A stretch of 36,626 bases of DNA, taken from assembly GCA_903871905.1 (NCBI GenBank), contig CAIQIV010000345.1, forward strand, positions 1 to 36,626, written 5' to 3'. Below, piece by piece: positions 8,254 through 15,946 of the stretch; the stretch's first letter is position 1, and every line of letters starts with the position of its first letter. The stretch comes from an uncultured Chloroflexota bacterium. GTDB taxonomy: Bacteria; Chloroflexota; Anaerolineae; Anaerolineales; UBA4823. The notes beneath the pieces are model-generated. The model searched no databases, was not told where the DNA came from, and saw only the letters and a list, made by a program, of their open reading frames with translations. The position numbers and the translations under genes are program-made.

Positions 8254-9222
8254 ATGAGCACAAATACTGAGACCAACTATAAAATTGTAACCAAAAAAGA
8301 GCCAACCTTCTATTTTGTCGGGGTGACCACTTCGAAATCGTCGATCATGAAAGTTTTTCCTCTTTGGATGAAGGTGTTGGGAAGAGAAGAAGTCAAAATT
8401 GAAGGAATCGACTGCGCCATTCACGATAAGCCGGAAGCCTATCGCCAGGTCGTTGCCCAGATGAAGTTCGACCCCCTGTCGTTGGGAGCACTGGTGACCA
8501 CGCATAAGATTGACTTGCTGACCGCAGCGCGGGATATGTTCGATTATCTGGACCCATACGCCCAGATCACGGACGAAGTCTCCAGCATCTCGAAACTGGA
8601 GGGGCGCCTCGAAGGACATGCAAAGGATCCGATCACTTCGGGATTGAGCCTGGATGCCATCATCGGCAAAGATTATTTCGGTCGCACGGGTGGGGAGGTA
8701 CTCTGCTTCGGCGCTGGTGGATCAGCCATTGCCACGCTGCTGCATTTAATCAATAAGAAAGACGCAGCAGACCGCCCTAAGCGCTTTACCTTTGTCAATC
8801 GCTCCCAGGGCCGCCTGGACCATGCCCAACAAATGGTCAGCGGAATATCCACCGATATTGAGGTCGAATATATCCAGAATGTGGACCCGCTGGTCAACGA
8901 TAAGATTATGGAAAAGTTCCCGCCACACAGCGTGATAATCAACGCCACAGGCATGGGGAAGGATACCCCTGGTTCTCCGATCACCTGGGAAGGAAAGTTC
9001 CCCATGGATAGCATTGCCTGGGAGTTCAACTACCGCGGTGAGCTGGATTTCATGCACCAGGCGCTGGCCCAGGTTGAAAGCCGTAGAGTGTTTATGGAAG
9101 ACGGTTGGTTATATTTTGTCCATGGTTGGACTCAGGTGGTCGCCCAGGTGCTTCATTTTGACCTTACTCCGGAAGTGTTTGATGAATTGAATAAAGCCGC
9201 ATCAACCGTCCGGGCTAAGTAG
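8254..9222 (+). CDS. Shikimate/quinate dehydrogenase-fold protein of unknown substrate
   Basis: The 322-residue protein follows the AroE plan. The N-terminal substrate domain has FVGVTTSKSSIMKVFP, which keeps an S-x-S like the shikimate carboxylate site, and LGALVTTHKIDLL, which keeps the catalytic Lys. The NAD(P) domain has VLCFGAGGSAIATLLH and IINATGMGK. The residues expected as the NTD-G motif read ITSG here by eye alignment, so the catalytic Asp of AroE appears missing. This argues against authentic shikimate dehydrogenase and for a catabolic relative acting on a sugar acid, cyclitol or similar compound. It lies in the middle of the catabolic operon, not near aromatic amino acid genes. 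Confidence 0.78.
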   Translation: MSTNTETNYKIVTKKEPTFYFVGVTTSKSSIMKVFPLWMKVLGREEVKIEGIDCAIHDKPEAYRQVVAQMKFDPLSLGALVTTHKIDLLTAARDMFDYLDPYAQITDEVSSISKLEGRLEGHAKDPITSGLSLDAIIGKDYFGRTGGEVLCFGAGGSAIATLLHLINKKDAADRPKRFTFVNRSQGRLDHAQQMVSGISTDIEVEYIQNVDPLVNDKIMEKFPPHSVIINATGMGKDTPGSPITWEGKFPMDSIAWEFNYRGELDFMHQALAQVESRRVFMEDGWLYFVHGWTQVVAQVLHFDLTPEVFDELNKAASTVRAK

Positions 9223-9285
9223 ATCTGGAAGCAAGGTGCTTTTTAGGAAAAAAACGTTTATTCAGGAGAAACCTGAGGAGAATAA

Positions 9286-9981
9286 ATGAACCTGACTGCT
9301 AGAGATGTTGCTGGGATGATTGATTTATCGTGCGTACGTACGACTTCAAGGAAATCAGATATAGAGGAAATGGTTGCAGCTGCCCGGAGATACCATTTCG
9401 GGCATGTTTCTGTCTTACAATGTTTTATCCCGTATACCCGGCAGCTGCTGGCAGATTCTCCTCAGGTATTGGTGGTGGGAAATGTCAGTTTCCCTTCCGG
9501 ATCCGATACCACCACGGTGAAAGTTTTCCAGGCAAGGGAAATGGCGGCTGCAGGATGCGATGAGATTGATATGGTGATGAATATCGGTAAATTGCGGTCT
9601 GGTGAGTTGAAAGAAGTGGAAGAGGATGTCAGCGCAGTTGTTGAATCAGCTCACCCGCTGCCGGTTAAAGTCATCATTGAGATCATGGCGCTCACTCAAC
9701 CTGAGGTGGAGCAGGCGTGCAACATCTGCATGCAGAGCGGTGCGGCATTTGTCAAGACAGGCACTGGTTGGGCTAACCGAGGTACCACGCTTGAGGATGT
9801 GCGTTTGGTGAAAGCAATTGTGGGAGATCGTATCCAGATCAAAGCATCTGGGGGAATCCGCGGCCTGGAGGACCTGGCAGCGATGTACCGGGTTGGAGCG
9901 CGTCGTTTCGGAATTAACCTGTTGAGCGGTATTGAGATAGTGGAACGCTGCCTGACCCTGGAAGCGGGACTGGAAATATGA
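9286..9981 (+). CDS. DeoC-like deoxyribose-phosphate aldolase family protein
   Basis: The 231-residue TIM-barrel protein keeps the class I aldolase residues: Asp in EIDMVMNIG, the imine Lys in FVKTGTGW and the proton-relay Lys in IQIKASGGIR. The C-terminal phosphate-binding segment is unusual: where DeoC normally has a GTSSG-type loop, this protein has RFGINLLSG. The N-terminal 'DHT' signature is also changed to DLS. The protein is therefore probably an active aldolase with a shifted substrate preference rather than a nucleoside-salvage DeoC. Its stop overlaps the start of the next kinase by four bases (ATGA), so the two are translationally coupled and likely act in sequence. Confidence 0.85.
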   Translation: MNLTARDVAGMIDLSCVRTTSRKSDIEEMVAAARRYHFGHVSVLQCFIPYTRQLLADSPQVLVVGNVSFPSGSDTTTVKVFQAREMAAAGCDEIDMVMNIGKLRSGELKEVEEDVSAVVESAHPLPVKVIIEIMALTQPEVEQACNICMQSGAAFVKTGTGWANRGTTLEDVRLVKAIVGDRIQIKASGGIRGLEDLAAMYRVGARRFGINLLSGIEIVERCLTLEAGLEI

Positions 9982-11525
9982 TCGATCCAAAAATTATCTC
10001 CTTTGACCTTGGAACCGGTGGAAATAAAGCATCGTTGTATGATGCACAGGGCAACTGCCTGGCGACGGCATTTGTCCCTTATGAAACCTATTACCCCCAG
10101 GTTGGCTGGCATGAGCAGCGCCCGGGGGATTGGTGGTTTGCAGTGGTGGAGAGCACGCAGAAATTACTTCAGTCCAGCGGGATTGACAGGACCTCGATCG
10201 TCGCCCTGGCGATTTCAGGCCACAGCCTGGGTGCCGTACCGGTTGACAAAGATGGTAATTTGCTGCGGGAGGCGACTCCCATCTGGTCGGATATCCGCGC
10301 CCATAAAGAAGTAGAGGATTTCTTTAACAAGATCGATGCAGATAATTGGTACCTGATGACGGGGAATGGATTCCCCGCAGCCTGCTATACTGTATTTAAG
10401 GTGATGTGGTACAAGAAGAACGAGCCGGTAATGTGGCAAAAGGTGTACAAAATTCTGGGGACCAAAGACTACATCAACTATAAGCTTACTGGTCAGTTCC
10501 TCACTGATTATTCCTATGCATCTGGGACAGGCATCTACAACCTGAAAGACTGGAAGTACCAGGCGGATTTCATCGCTGCCAGTGAAATTCCGGCAGATGT
10601 GTGGCCTGAGATTGTCCCCTCCACCCACGTGGTCGGCGAGATCCTTCCCGATGTAGCCGAGACGCTTGGTTTGAGCGTGGGTGTGAAGGTAGTTTGCGGA
10701 GGGGTGGATAATTCTTGCATGGCTTTGGGGGCGAAAAATATCCACAGCGGGAGAGTCTATACGTCGCTGGGTTCATCAGCATGGATTGCGGTTTCTTCCG
10801 AACAGCCTGTGCTGGATAAGAAATTGAAGCCCTACGTTTTCACCCACGTGGTGCCAGGTATGTTCACCTCAGCAGTCAGCATTTTTGCCGCGGGGAGTTC
10901 ATTTGCCTGGGTCCGTGATAACCTGTGCAAGGACCTGGAGGAGGAGGCCGAAAAATCTGGCCTGGATGTGTTCACGTTGATGAACCGTGAAGCTGCCAAA
11001 GCACCGGTCGGCTCGAATCGTTTGCTCTTCAATCCCAGCCTGGCTGGGGGAACTTCGCAAGATGACAGTGTGCACATCCGAGGGGCATACCTGGGATTGG
11101 ATTTGAAACATGGCAGACCGGAGCTGATCCGGGCGGCAATGGAAGGCGTGGCTTTAAATTTGCGCCTGCGCCTGGATTTGCTGCGTAAATTCACTTATCT
11201 GGAAGATGAGATCCTGTTTGTGGGAGGTGGCGCTAAAAGCCGTTTTTACCTGAGCATTTTTGCTGACGTGTTCAATACTCGAATTCTCAAAACCAACATT
11301 GACCAGGACGCTGGTGCACTGGGTGCAGCTGCCCTTGCGTCTGTTGGATGCGGGTTGTGGGAAGATTTCAGCCGCATCGATCAGATCCACAAGGTTGCAG
11401 AATTGGTGGAGCCTGATCAGGATAATAACAGGAAGTACGAAAGACTCCTGCCCATCTTTGATCTGGCCACACAATACTTAGCCAGAACCAGTGATGCGTT
11501 AAGGGAAGTTGATCTTTCATCTTGA
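9978..11525 (+). CDS. Second FGGY-family carbohydrate kinase
   Basis: This 515-residue kinase starts inside the stop of the DeoC-like gene. It has the N-terminal phosphate loop ISFDLGTGGNKASLY, the catalytic Asp in VVCGGVDNSCMALGA, and the C-terminal adenosine region ILFVGGGAKSRFYLSIFADV. It differs clearly from the first FGGY kinase of the operon in active-site segments (GGVDNS versus GAGDTA), so the two are not simple duplicates and probably phosphorylate different intermediates or substrates. Xylulokinase-like kinases are the closest recognisable group. Substrate unknown. Confidence 0.9.
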   Translation: MIDPKIISFDLGTGGNKASLYDAQGNCLATAFVPYETYYPQVGWHEQRPGDWWFAVVESTQKLLQSSGIDRTSIVALAISGHSLGAVPVDKDGNLLREATPIWSDIRAHKEVEDFFNKIDADNWYLMTGNGFPAACYTVFKVMWYKKNEPVMWQKVYKILGTKDYINYKLTGQFLTDYSYASGTGIYNLKDWKYQADFIAASEIPADVWPEIVPSTHVVGEILPDVAETLGLSVGVKVVCGGVDNSCMALGAKNIHSGRVYTSLGSSAWIAVSSEQPVLDKKLKPYVFTHVVPGMFTSAVSIFAAGSSFAWVRDNLCKDLEEEAEKSGLDVFTLMNREAAKAPVGSNRLLFNPSLAGGTSQDDSVHIRGAYLGLDLKHGRPELIRAAMEGVALNLRLRLDLLRKFTYLEDEILFVGGGAKSRFYLSIFADVFNTRILKTNIDQDAGALGAAALASVGCGLWEDFSRIDQIHKVAELVEPDQDNNRKYERLLPIFDLATQYLARTSDALREVDLSS

Positions 11526-11546
11526 TTGCGAAAGGAAGATAACAAA

Positions 11547-12518
11547 ATGAAAATCGGTCTATTTACCGCCACGTTTCTTGATATGGAATTGGAAGCAGTA
11601 TTTAAAATGGCTTCAGAATTGGGATATCAAGCAGTGGAGATGCCGGCGTTTGCCAACAATCCGCATCTTGATATTGAAGAGATCGTCAGAGGCAGCAATG
11701 CAGCCAAACTCAAACAACTGCTGAACTCCTATGGGCTGGTGATCTCTGCCCTGGCGAACCACCCGGAAGGCCAGATTGTGTTGGGGCCTTTTGGTAAGGA
11801 TACGGACGCAATTTGCCCAGGCACAAAAGAAGAGAAGATCAAGTTTGGTACCGAGCGAATGATCAAAACTGCTCAGGCTGCCAACGCTCTCGAAGTTCCG
11901 GTGGTTACCGGCTTTATCGGCTGCGAGAATTTTGGGCGTTTCTTCCCCTGGCCATATTCGAAGGGATGGTCGGATATGGAACAGGAATTTGTCGAGCGCT
12001 GGAGCAAGATACTGGATAAGTTTGGCGAATACGGCGTCAAATTTGCTCATGAGCCGCATCCAAATGAACTGGCGTATAACGTGGAAACCGCCCTGCGTGC
12101 CGTGGAATTGATGGGAGGGCGCAAGGAATTTGGCTTCAACTTTGACCCCGCGAACCTGATCTACCTCGGCATCGATGTTGAAAACTTCATCGATTCTCTC
12201 AACAAGCGCATTTACCATGTGCATGCGAAAGATGGGGAGATTGTGGCGCATAACGTGCATCGCTCAGGCTTGATCCCCCAGGGCGATTGGCAACGCCTCG
12301 ATCGGGGCTTCCGCTTCCGCATCCCAGGCTGGGGATCAGTGCCCTGGAAGAAGGTGATCACCGAGCTTTCCATGATTGGTTATGATTATGTGATGAGCTA
12401 CGAGCATGAAGACGTGACGATGAGCCGCCATGATGGTATCACCAAGACCATCGCTTATCTCAAACCCCTCCTGATTGAGAAGCCATACGAGGGACGGAAC
12501 GACGTTTTATTTGCATAG
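11547..12518 (+). CDS. Sugar phosphate isomerase/epimerase-like TIM-barrel protein
   Basis: The ORF track begins at a TTG inside the ribosome site region; AAAGGAAG at 11531-11538 supports ATG at 11547, giving 323 residues. The start MKIGLFTATFLDMELEAVF and the metal-site phrases KFAHEPHP, GFNFDPANLIYLG, YHVHAKDGE and SYEHEDV fit the xylose-isomerase-like family, with conserved Glu, Asp, His and Glu metal ligands at strand ends. These proteins isomerise or epimerise free or phosphorylated sugars and cyclitol ketones (IolE is a dehydratase in this fold). The gene is close behind the second kinase. Exact reaction unknown. Confidence 0.88.
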   Translation: MKIGLFTATFLDMELEAVFKMASELGYQAVEMPAFANNPHLDIEEIVRGSNAAKLKQLLNSYGLVISALANHPEGQIVLGPFGKDTDAICPGTKEEKIKFGTERMIKTAQAANALEVPVVTGFIGCENFGRFFPWPYSKGWSDMEQEFVERWSKILDKFGEYGVKFAHEPHPNELAYNVETALRAVELMGGRKEFGFNFDPANLIYLGIDVENFIDSLNKRIYHVHAKDGEIVAHNVHRSGLIPQGDWQRLDRGFRFRIPGWGSVPWKKVITELSMIGYDYVMSYEHEDVTMSRHDGITKTIAYLKPLLIEKPYEGRNDVLFA

Positions 12519-12548
12519 TAAGCAGATTGTTAATAAGCAGATTGTTAA
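12519..12548. repeat. Two-copy 15-bp tandem repeat before the second dehydrogenase
   Basis: TAAGCAGATTGTTAA occurs twice head to tail directly after the preceding stop codon, followed by TAAGGAGCAG, which starts like a third copy and supplies the ribosome site. It looks like a local slippage duplication of the intergenic spacer. Confidence 0.9.
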
Positions 12549-12563
12549 TAAGGAGCAGAGCTA

Positions 12564-13622
12564 ATGGCAGACAAGATGAAAGCGGCTGTATTTGAGGCGG
12601 TCAAAGTTATCAAAGTCAAGGAAGTGCCTATCCCTGAGATTGGTGACGATGAGGTCCTCATCAAGGTGAAAAACACCGGTATCTGTGGTACGGATTGGAG
12701 CATTTACAACGGTTGGTATTCTTCAGACAAACTGCCGATGATCCCGGGGCATGAGTTTTCAGGGGTGCTGGCCAAGGTTGGAAGGAACGCCAAAGGTTTG
12801 AAGGAAGGGGATCGCGTCACTGCGGACATCAATATGTCCTGCGGTCATTGCTATTACTGTATGCAGGGGGATCATCTGTTATGTAATGAATTTACCCAAC
12901 TGGGCATTCATACTGACGGGACGTTTGCTGAGTATGTGAAAGCCCGGGCATCCCTGGTTCACCAGCTTCCAGATTCTTTGAGTTTTGAAGAAGGTGCATT
13001 TATTGAGCCGCTGTCCTGCTGTATCCACGCAGCAAAGGCAATGAATGCACGCGTGGGTGGCAGTGTGGCAATCGTGGGCTGTGGCCTGGGCGTGCTGCAT
13101 GCGCGCATGGCTGTGTTGCGTGCATGCGCCCCGGTGATCATTGTGGGTGACAATAAGAAGCGCCTGCGCATTGCCAAGGAGATGGGCGCGGATTACACTA
13201 TAGATATTAATGAGGTCGCAGATCCGGTGGCTGAGGTCAAAAAGCTTACCGATGGACGCGGGGTGGATTACGCCATTGAAGCGGTTGGTACAACGAAGAC
13301 CTATGAACAGGCTTTCGCCATGCTCCGCAAGGGCGGCGTTCTATCGGCCTTTGGGATCACAGGAGAAATGGACACCATGCAGATCCGACCCTTTGAGTTT
13401 GTGTTGGGGGAGAAGAAGATTACGGGTTCCTGTGCCGGTATCGGGGATGACTGGCCAGATGCCATTGCACTGCTTGCCCACAAAAGGATCGATCCGAAGC
13501 CATTGTTCTCGATGAAGGTGCCATTGGAAGATCTGGAATGGGCGCTGCATGAGCTGCGCAAAGACCCTAATCTTTTCAAGATCTTTGTCTCACCTGAGAT
13601 TTCTCAGCGCGAAGTGCTGTAG
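12564..13622 (+). CDS. Zinc-dependent medium-chain dehydrogenase (sorbitol/threonine dehydrogenase-like)
   Basis: The 352-residue MDR enzyme carries catalytic zinc residues in TGICGTDWSIYNG and PGHEFSG and the structural zinc lobe SCGHCYYCMQGDHLLC. The cofactor loop is VAIVGCGLGVLHARM, a slightly unusual form of the GxGxxG motif. It shares the fold with the dehydrogenase at 3976 but differs through most of its length, so they probably act on different hydroxyls. It starts after AAGGAG and is the last gene of the rightward catabolic run; a stem-loop follows its stop by a few bases. Substrate unknown. Confidence 0.9.
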   Translation: MADKMKAAVFEAVKVIKVKEVPIPEIGDDEVLIKVKNTGICGTDWSIYNGWYSSDKLPMIPGHEFSGVLAKVGRNAKGLKEGDRVTADINMSCGHCYYCMQGDHLLCNEFTQLGIHTDGTFAEYVKARASLVHQLPDSLSFEEGAFIEPLSCCIHAAKAMNARVGGSVAIVGCGLGVLHARMAVLRACAPVIIVGDNKKRLRIAKEMGADYTIDINEVADPVAEVKKLTDGRGVDYAIEAVGTTKTYEQAFAMLRKGGVLSAFGITGEMDTMQIRPFEFVLGEKKITGSCAGIGDDWPDAIALLAHKRIDPKPLFSMKVPLEDLEWALHELRKDPNLFKIFVSPEISQREVL

Positions 13623-13628
13623 GTTTTC

Positions 13629-13661
13629 AGTGCAGCCCATCCGTCTGGTTTGGGCTGCACT
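13629..13661 (+). terminator. Stem-loop after the sugar operon
   Basis: AGTGCAGCCCA and TGGGCTGCACT form a perfect 11-bp stem around an 11-base loop, starting six bases after the dehydrogenase stop. The following AAATCATTT is only modestly T-rich, so termination may be incomplete, but the position suits the end of the operon. Confidence 0.65.
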
Positions 13662-13684
13662 AAATCATTTCTGGAGCCGGAAAA

Positions 13685-13845
13685 TTGGAAATTGGGAAGA
13701 TCGACCACATTGCCATCAATTGTGTTGACTTTGAGCAATCGATCGATTTCTACGGACGCATTCTTGCTGTGATCTGCCCGATCTTGGGACCAGGGTTCTG
13801 CGATTTCTTGATCCCAACGGAGTGACTTTAGAGTTCTGTGAATAG
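13685..13845 (+). pseudogene. Decayed VOC/glyoxalase-family gene with internal deletion
   Basis: Starting at TTG 13685 the frame reads KIDHIAINCVDFEQSIDFYG, the classic opening of a vicinal-oxygen-chelate (glyoxalase/bleomycin-resistance) protein. After about 30 residues it loses resemblance. A different frame then reads RFLDPNGVTLEFCE and stops at 13843-13845, the typical C-terminal strand of the same family. An intact member needs about 120-130 residues, so roughly 75-90 residues of the middle are missing and the ends are out of frame. Both conserved ends survive, pointing to a fairly recent deletion. A ribosome-like GGAG precedes the start. It lies between the sugar operon and the flavin reductase. 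Confidence 0.8.
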
Positions 13846-13914
13846 TTATCTGGAATTTCCTGGTGGTAGCAAACTTATTTTTGAATGTAAATAGAATTGA
13901 GGAGCAAATAAATC

Positions 13915-15156
13915 ATGGACAAGAGAGATATCCTTCTTTCTCCAATTAAGATCGGGACGCACACCTGTACAAACCGATTCTTCAGCCAGGCAATGGAGTG
14001 CAATGATGCAGATGCTGAAGGAAATCCGACCGACTTGACTTACCAACGTTATGAGAACTTGTTCAGAGGCGAGGCGGGGTTGATCAGTCTGGAAGCAATC
14101 ACCATCACTGATAAGAACCGCTCGCGAATGAACCAGTTGTTCATCATGCCCAAGAATCAATCCACGCTGGAGAAATTTGTGCGGCGCATGAGGGAAGTGA
14201 ATCCCAAGCCGCTTTTTATCTTCCAACTGACCCATTCCGGCGAGCTGTCCAACCCTGAATTTTCCAAGAGGCTTTCCGTCAGACCTCTGCCAGGATTCAA
14301 GGCAGATGTATTTACGGAAGACGAGTTTGAGAAGATCATGGACGATTTCGTCCTGGCTGCAAAAATGTCGTATGATGTCGGTGCCGATGGCATCGATATG
14401 AAATTCTGCCACGGATACCTCGGGTCCCAGATCCTACGCCCATATAATACTCGCAAGTGGAAATATGGAGGTCCCTGGGAGAATCGACGCCAGTTTGCAT
14501 TTGATCTCTACGAACGAATCCGCAAGGTTGTACCCGACGAGAAATTCCTGATCGGCTCAAAGATCTCCGTATGGGAAGGCTTCCCAGGCGGTTTCGGTAC
14601 TGCAGGGCCGGATACCCCGGTGATCGACCTGGCAGAGCCGATCGACCTGGTGAAAGGCCTGGAAGCTCGCGGAGCCCAGTATTTTATCCAGTCTGCTGGC
14701 AGCCCCTCCATCACCATTAGCCTTACCCAGGCAGATAAAGAGCACCCGTATTTTGCCTACCTGCACCAATATTTTGCCAAGGTGTTAAAAGAAAACCTGC
14801 AACCCCAGACGGTGGTGATTGGCTCGAACTACTCGGTGTTCGGCAAGGGCAAGAGCAAGTTGCAGGCAGTCAAGCCGGAGGACAGCGCCTTGTTGGCATA
14901 CGGTGCGCAAAATATTGAGAAAGGGTATGTGGATATGATTGCCCTGGGACGCCAATCGTTCGCTGACCCTTTGCTGCCATTAAAAGTTCGCGAAGGCCGG
15001 GAGAAAGAAATCAACTTCTGCACGACTTGTGACAACTGCCTGGAATTGCTTATCCAACAGTCTCCTATTGGTTGTGCTACCTACAATAAGATGTACACCG
15101 ATATCCTTGTGCAGACCCGTAAGGAGAAAGGCCGCCTGTCGGTTAAACACACCTAG
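13915..15156 (+). CDS. Old-yellow-enzyme-family NADH:flavin oxidoreductase with Fe-S cysteine motif
   Basis: The 413-residue protein is a single FMN TIM barrel of the 2,4-dienoyl-CoA reductase/OYE group. Visible family elements are LSPIKIGTHTCTNRF at the start, the catalytic barrel segment GADGIDMKFCHGYLGSQ, RPYNTRKWKYGGPWENRRQF, and DMIALGRQSFADPLLPLKV. Near the C-terminus CTTCDNCLELLIQQSPIGC gives four cysteines (C-x2-C-x2-C-x11-C), consistent with a 4Fe-4S cluster, although the usual spacing is C-x2-C-x3-C-x11/12-C. The C-terminal FAD/NAD domain of dienoyl-CoA reductase is absent, so electrons must come from a partner, possibly the flavodoxin-like protein encoded next. Substrate likely an activated C=C bond; unknown. 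Confidence 0.88.
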   Translation: MDKRDILLSPIKIGTHTCTNRFFSQAMECNDADAEGNPTDLTYQRYENLFRGEAGLISLEAITITDKNRSRMNQLFIMPKNQSTLEKFVRRMREVNPKPLFIFQLTHSGELSNPEFSKRLSVRPLPGFKADVFTEDEFEKIMDDFVLAAKMSYDVGADGIDMKFCHGYLGSQILRPYNTRKWKYGGPWENRRQFAFDLYERIRKVVPDEKFLIGSKISVWEGFPGGFGTAGPDTPVIDLAEPIDLVKGLEARGAQYFIQSAGSPSITISLTQADKEHPYFAYLHQYFAKVLKENLQPQTVVIGSNYSVFGKGKSKLQAVKPEDSALLAYGAQNIEKGYVDMIALGRQSFADPLLPLKVREGREKEINFCTTCDNCLELLIQQSPIGCATYNKMYTDILVQTRKEKGRLSVKHT

Positions 15157-15184
15157 CCTAAGGTTAACTCATTTGGAGTTTAGA

Positions 15185-15215
15185 GTATCCCATGCATCCT
15201 GGATGCATGGGATAC
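15185..15215. repeat. Near-perfect 31-base palindrome between flavin reductase and flavodoxin genes
   Basis: GTATCCCATGCATCC and its exact reverse complement flank a single T. As RNA it would fold into a long hairpin; as DNA it is a symmetric site. It sits 28 bases after the reductase stop. No T-run follows immediately, so terminator function is uncertain. Confidence 0.8.
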
Positions 15216-15306
15216 CTTGATGCAAGTTTTTATGCGACAAAAGGAATTCACAGGCTGGATCTCTCGTTGATCGAAGATAAATTTCTAATGTATTGAGGAG
15301 TTTCCC

Positions 15307-15831
15307 ATGACCGAGTTCGTTCTGGTCACATATGCCAGCCGGAGCGGGTCTACCCGAGGTGTGGCTGATGCGATTGGCAGCTCGCTGGAAAAGAACGGAG
15401 TAAAAAAAGTAGATGTGCAGCCGATGCAGCTGGTCAAGACTCTCCAGCCTTATAGGGCGGTGGTAGCAGGGAGCGCCATTCAAAATAAGCGGTGGTTGCC
15501 GGAAGCGATGGAGTTTGTCCAAGTGCATCGCTCAGAGTTGATGCAGAAGCCGTTTGCCGCGTTCCTGGTGTGTATGACTCTGGCAATGAAAAACGGCGAG
15601 AACTACCGGCCCTTTGTCTCTGACTTCATGGCGCCGGTGCGGGTGCTAGTGAATCCGGTGAGCGAAGGCTTGTTTGCCGGAAGTTTAGATCTGAGAAAGA
15701 TCCCCTCGGTGCGGGATCGCTTGCTGTTTCGTTTGAGCGTGATTTTCGGCATCTGGCAGGAAGGCGATCACCGCAACTGGGAGGCGATCCAAGCCTGGGC
15801 TGAGTGCCTGCTCCCACTGCTGCTTTGTTAA
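15307..15831 (+). CDS. Flavodoxin-domain protein (HemG/protoporphyrinogen oxidase-like)
   Basis: The 174-residue protein opens with VLVTYASRSGSTRGVADAIG, the FMN phosphate-binding loop of flavodoxins. It continues with AVVAGSAIQNKRWLPEAMEF, which resembles the 'GSaI-xxgkW' segment of the flavodoxin_5/HemG group, and a late YRPFVSDF segment. Such proteins carry FMN and shuttle electrons, or oxidise protoporphyrinogen with menaquinone. No haem genes are nearby. Its place after an Fe-S flavin reductase without its own FAD domain suggests it may be an electron partner, an inference only. Start chosen at ATG 15307 behind TGAGGAG. Confidence 0.82.
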   Translation: MTEFVLVTYASRSGSTRGVADAIGSSLEKNGVKKVDVQPMQLVKTLQPYRAVVAGSAIQNKRWLPEAMEFVQVHRSELMQKPFAAFLVCMTLAMKNGENYRPFVSDFMAPVRVLVNPVSEGLFAGSLDLRKIPSVRDRLLFRLSVIFGIWQEGDHRNWEAIQAWAECLLPLLLC

Positions 15832-15897
15832 CCACAGCTTTGTTTCGTTTTCACAGGGATTTCCTGAAATTCGACTGATCAACCTGGCTATCAGGGG

Positions 15898-15903
15898 TAT
15901 AAT
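15898..15903 (+). promoter_or_regulatory. Candidate promoter -10 (GGTATAAT) for recQ
   Basis: GGGGTATAAT lies 43 bases before the RecQ start codon. No clear -35 element is seen at the usual distance. The same GGTATAAT word occurs before two other genes in the window. Confidence 0.5.
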
Positions 15904-15946
15904 CTTCCTGGGGTGGGTTTTTTCCCTGCCTCCACCAGGAGGTTTG

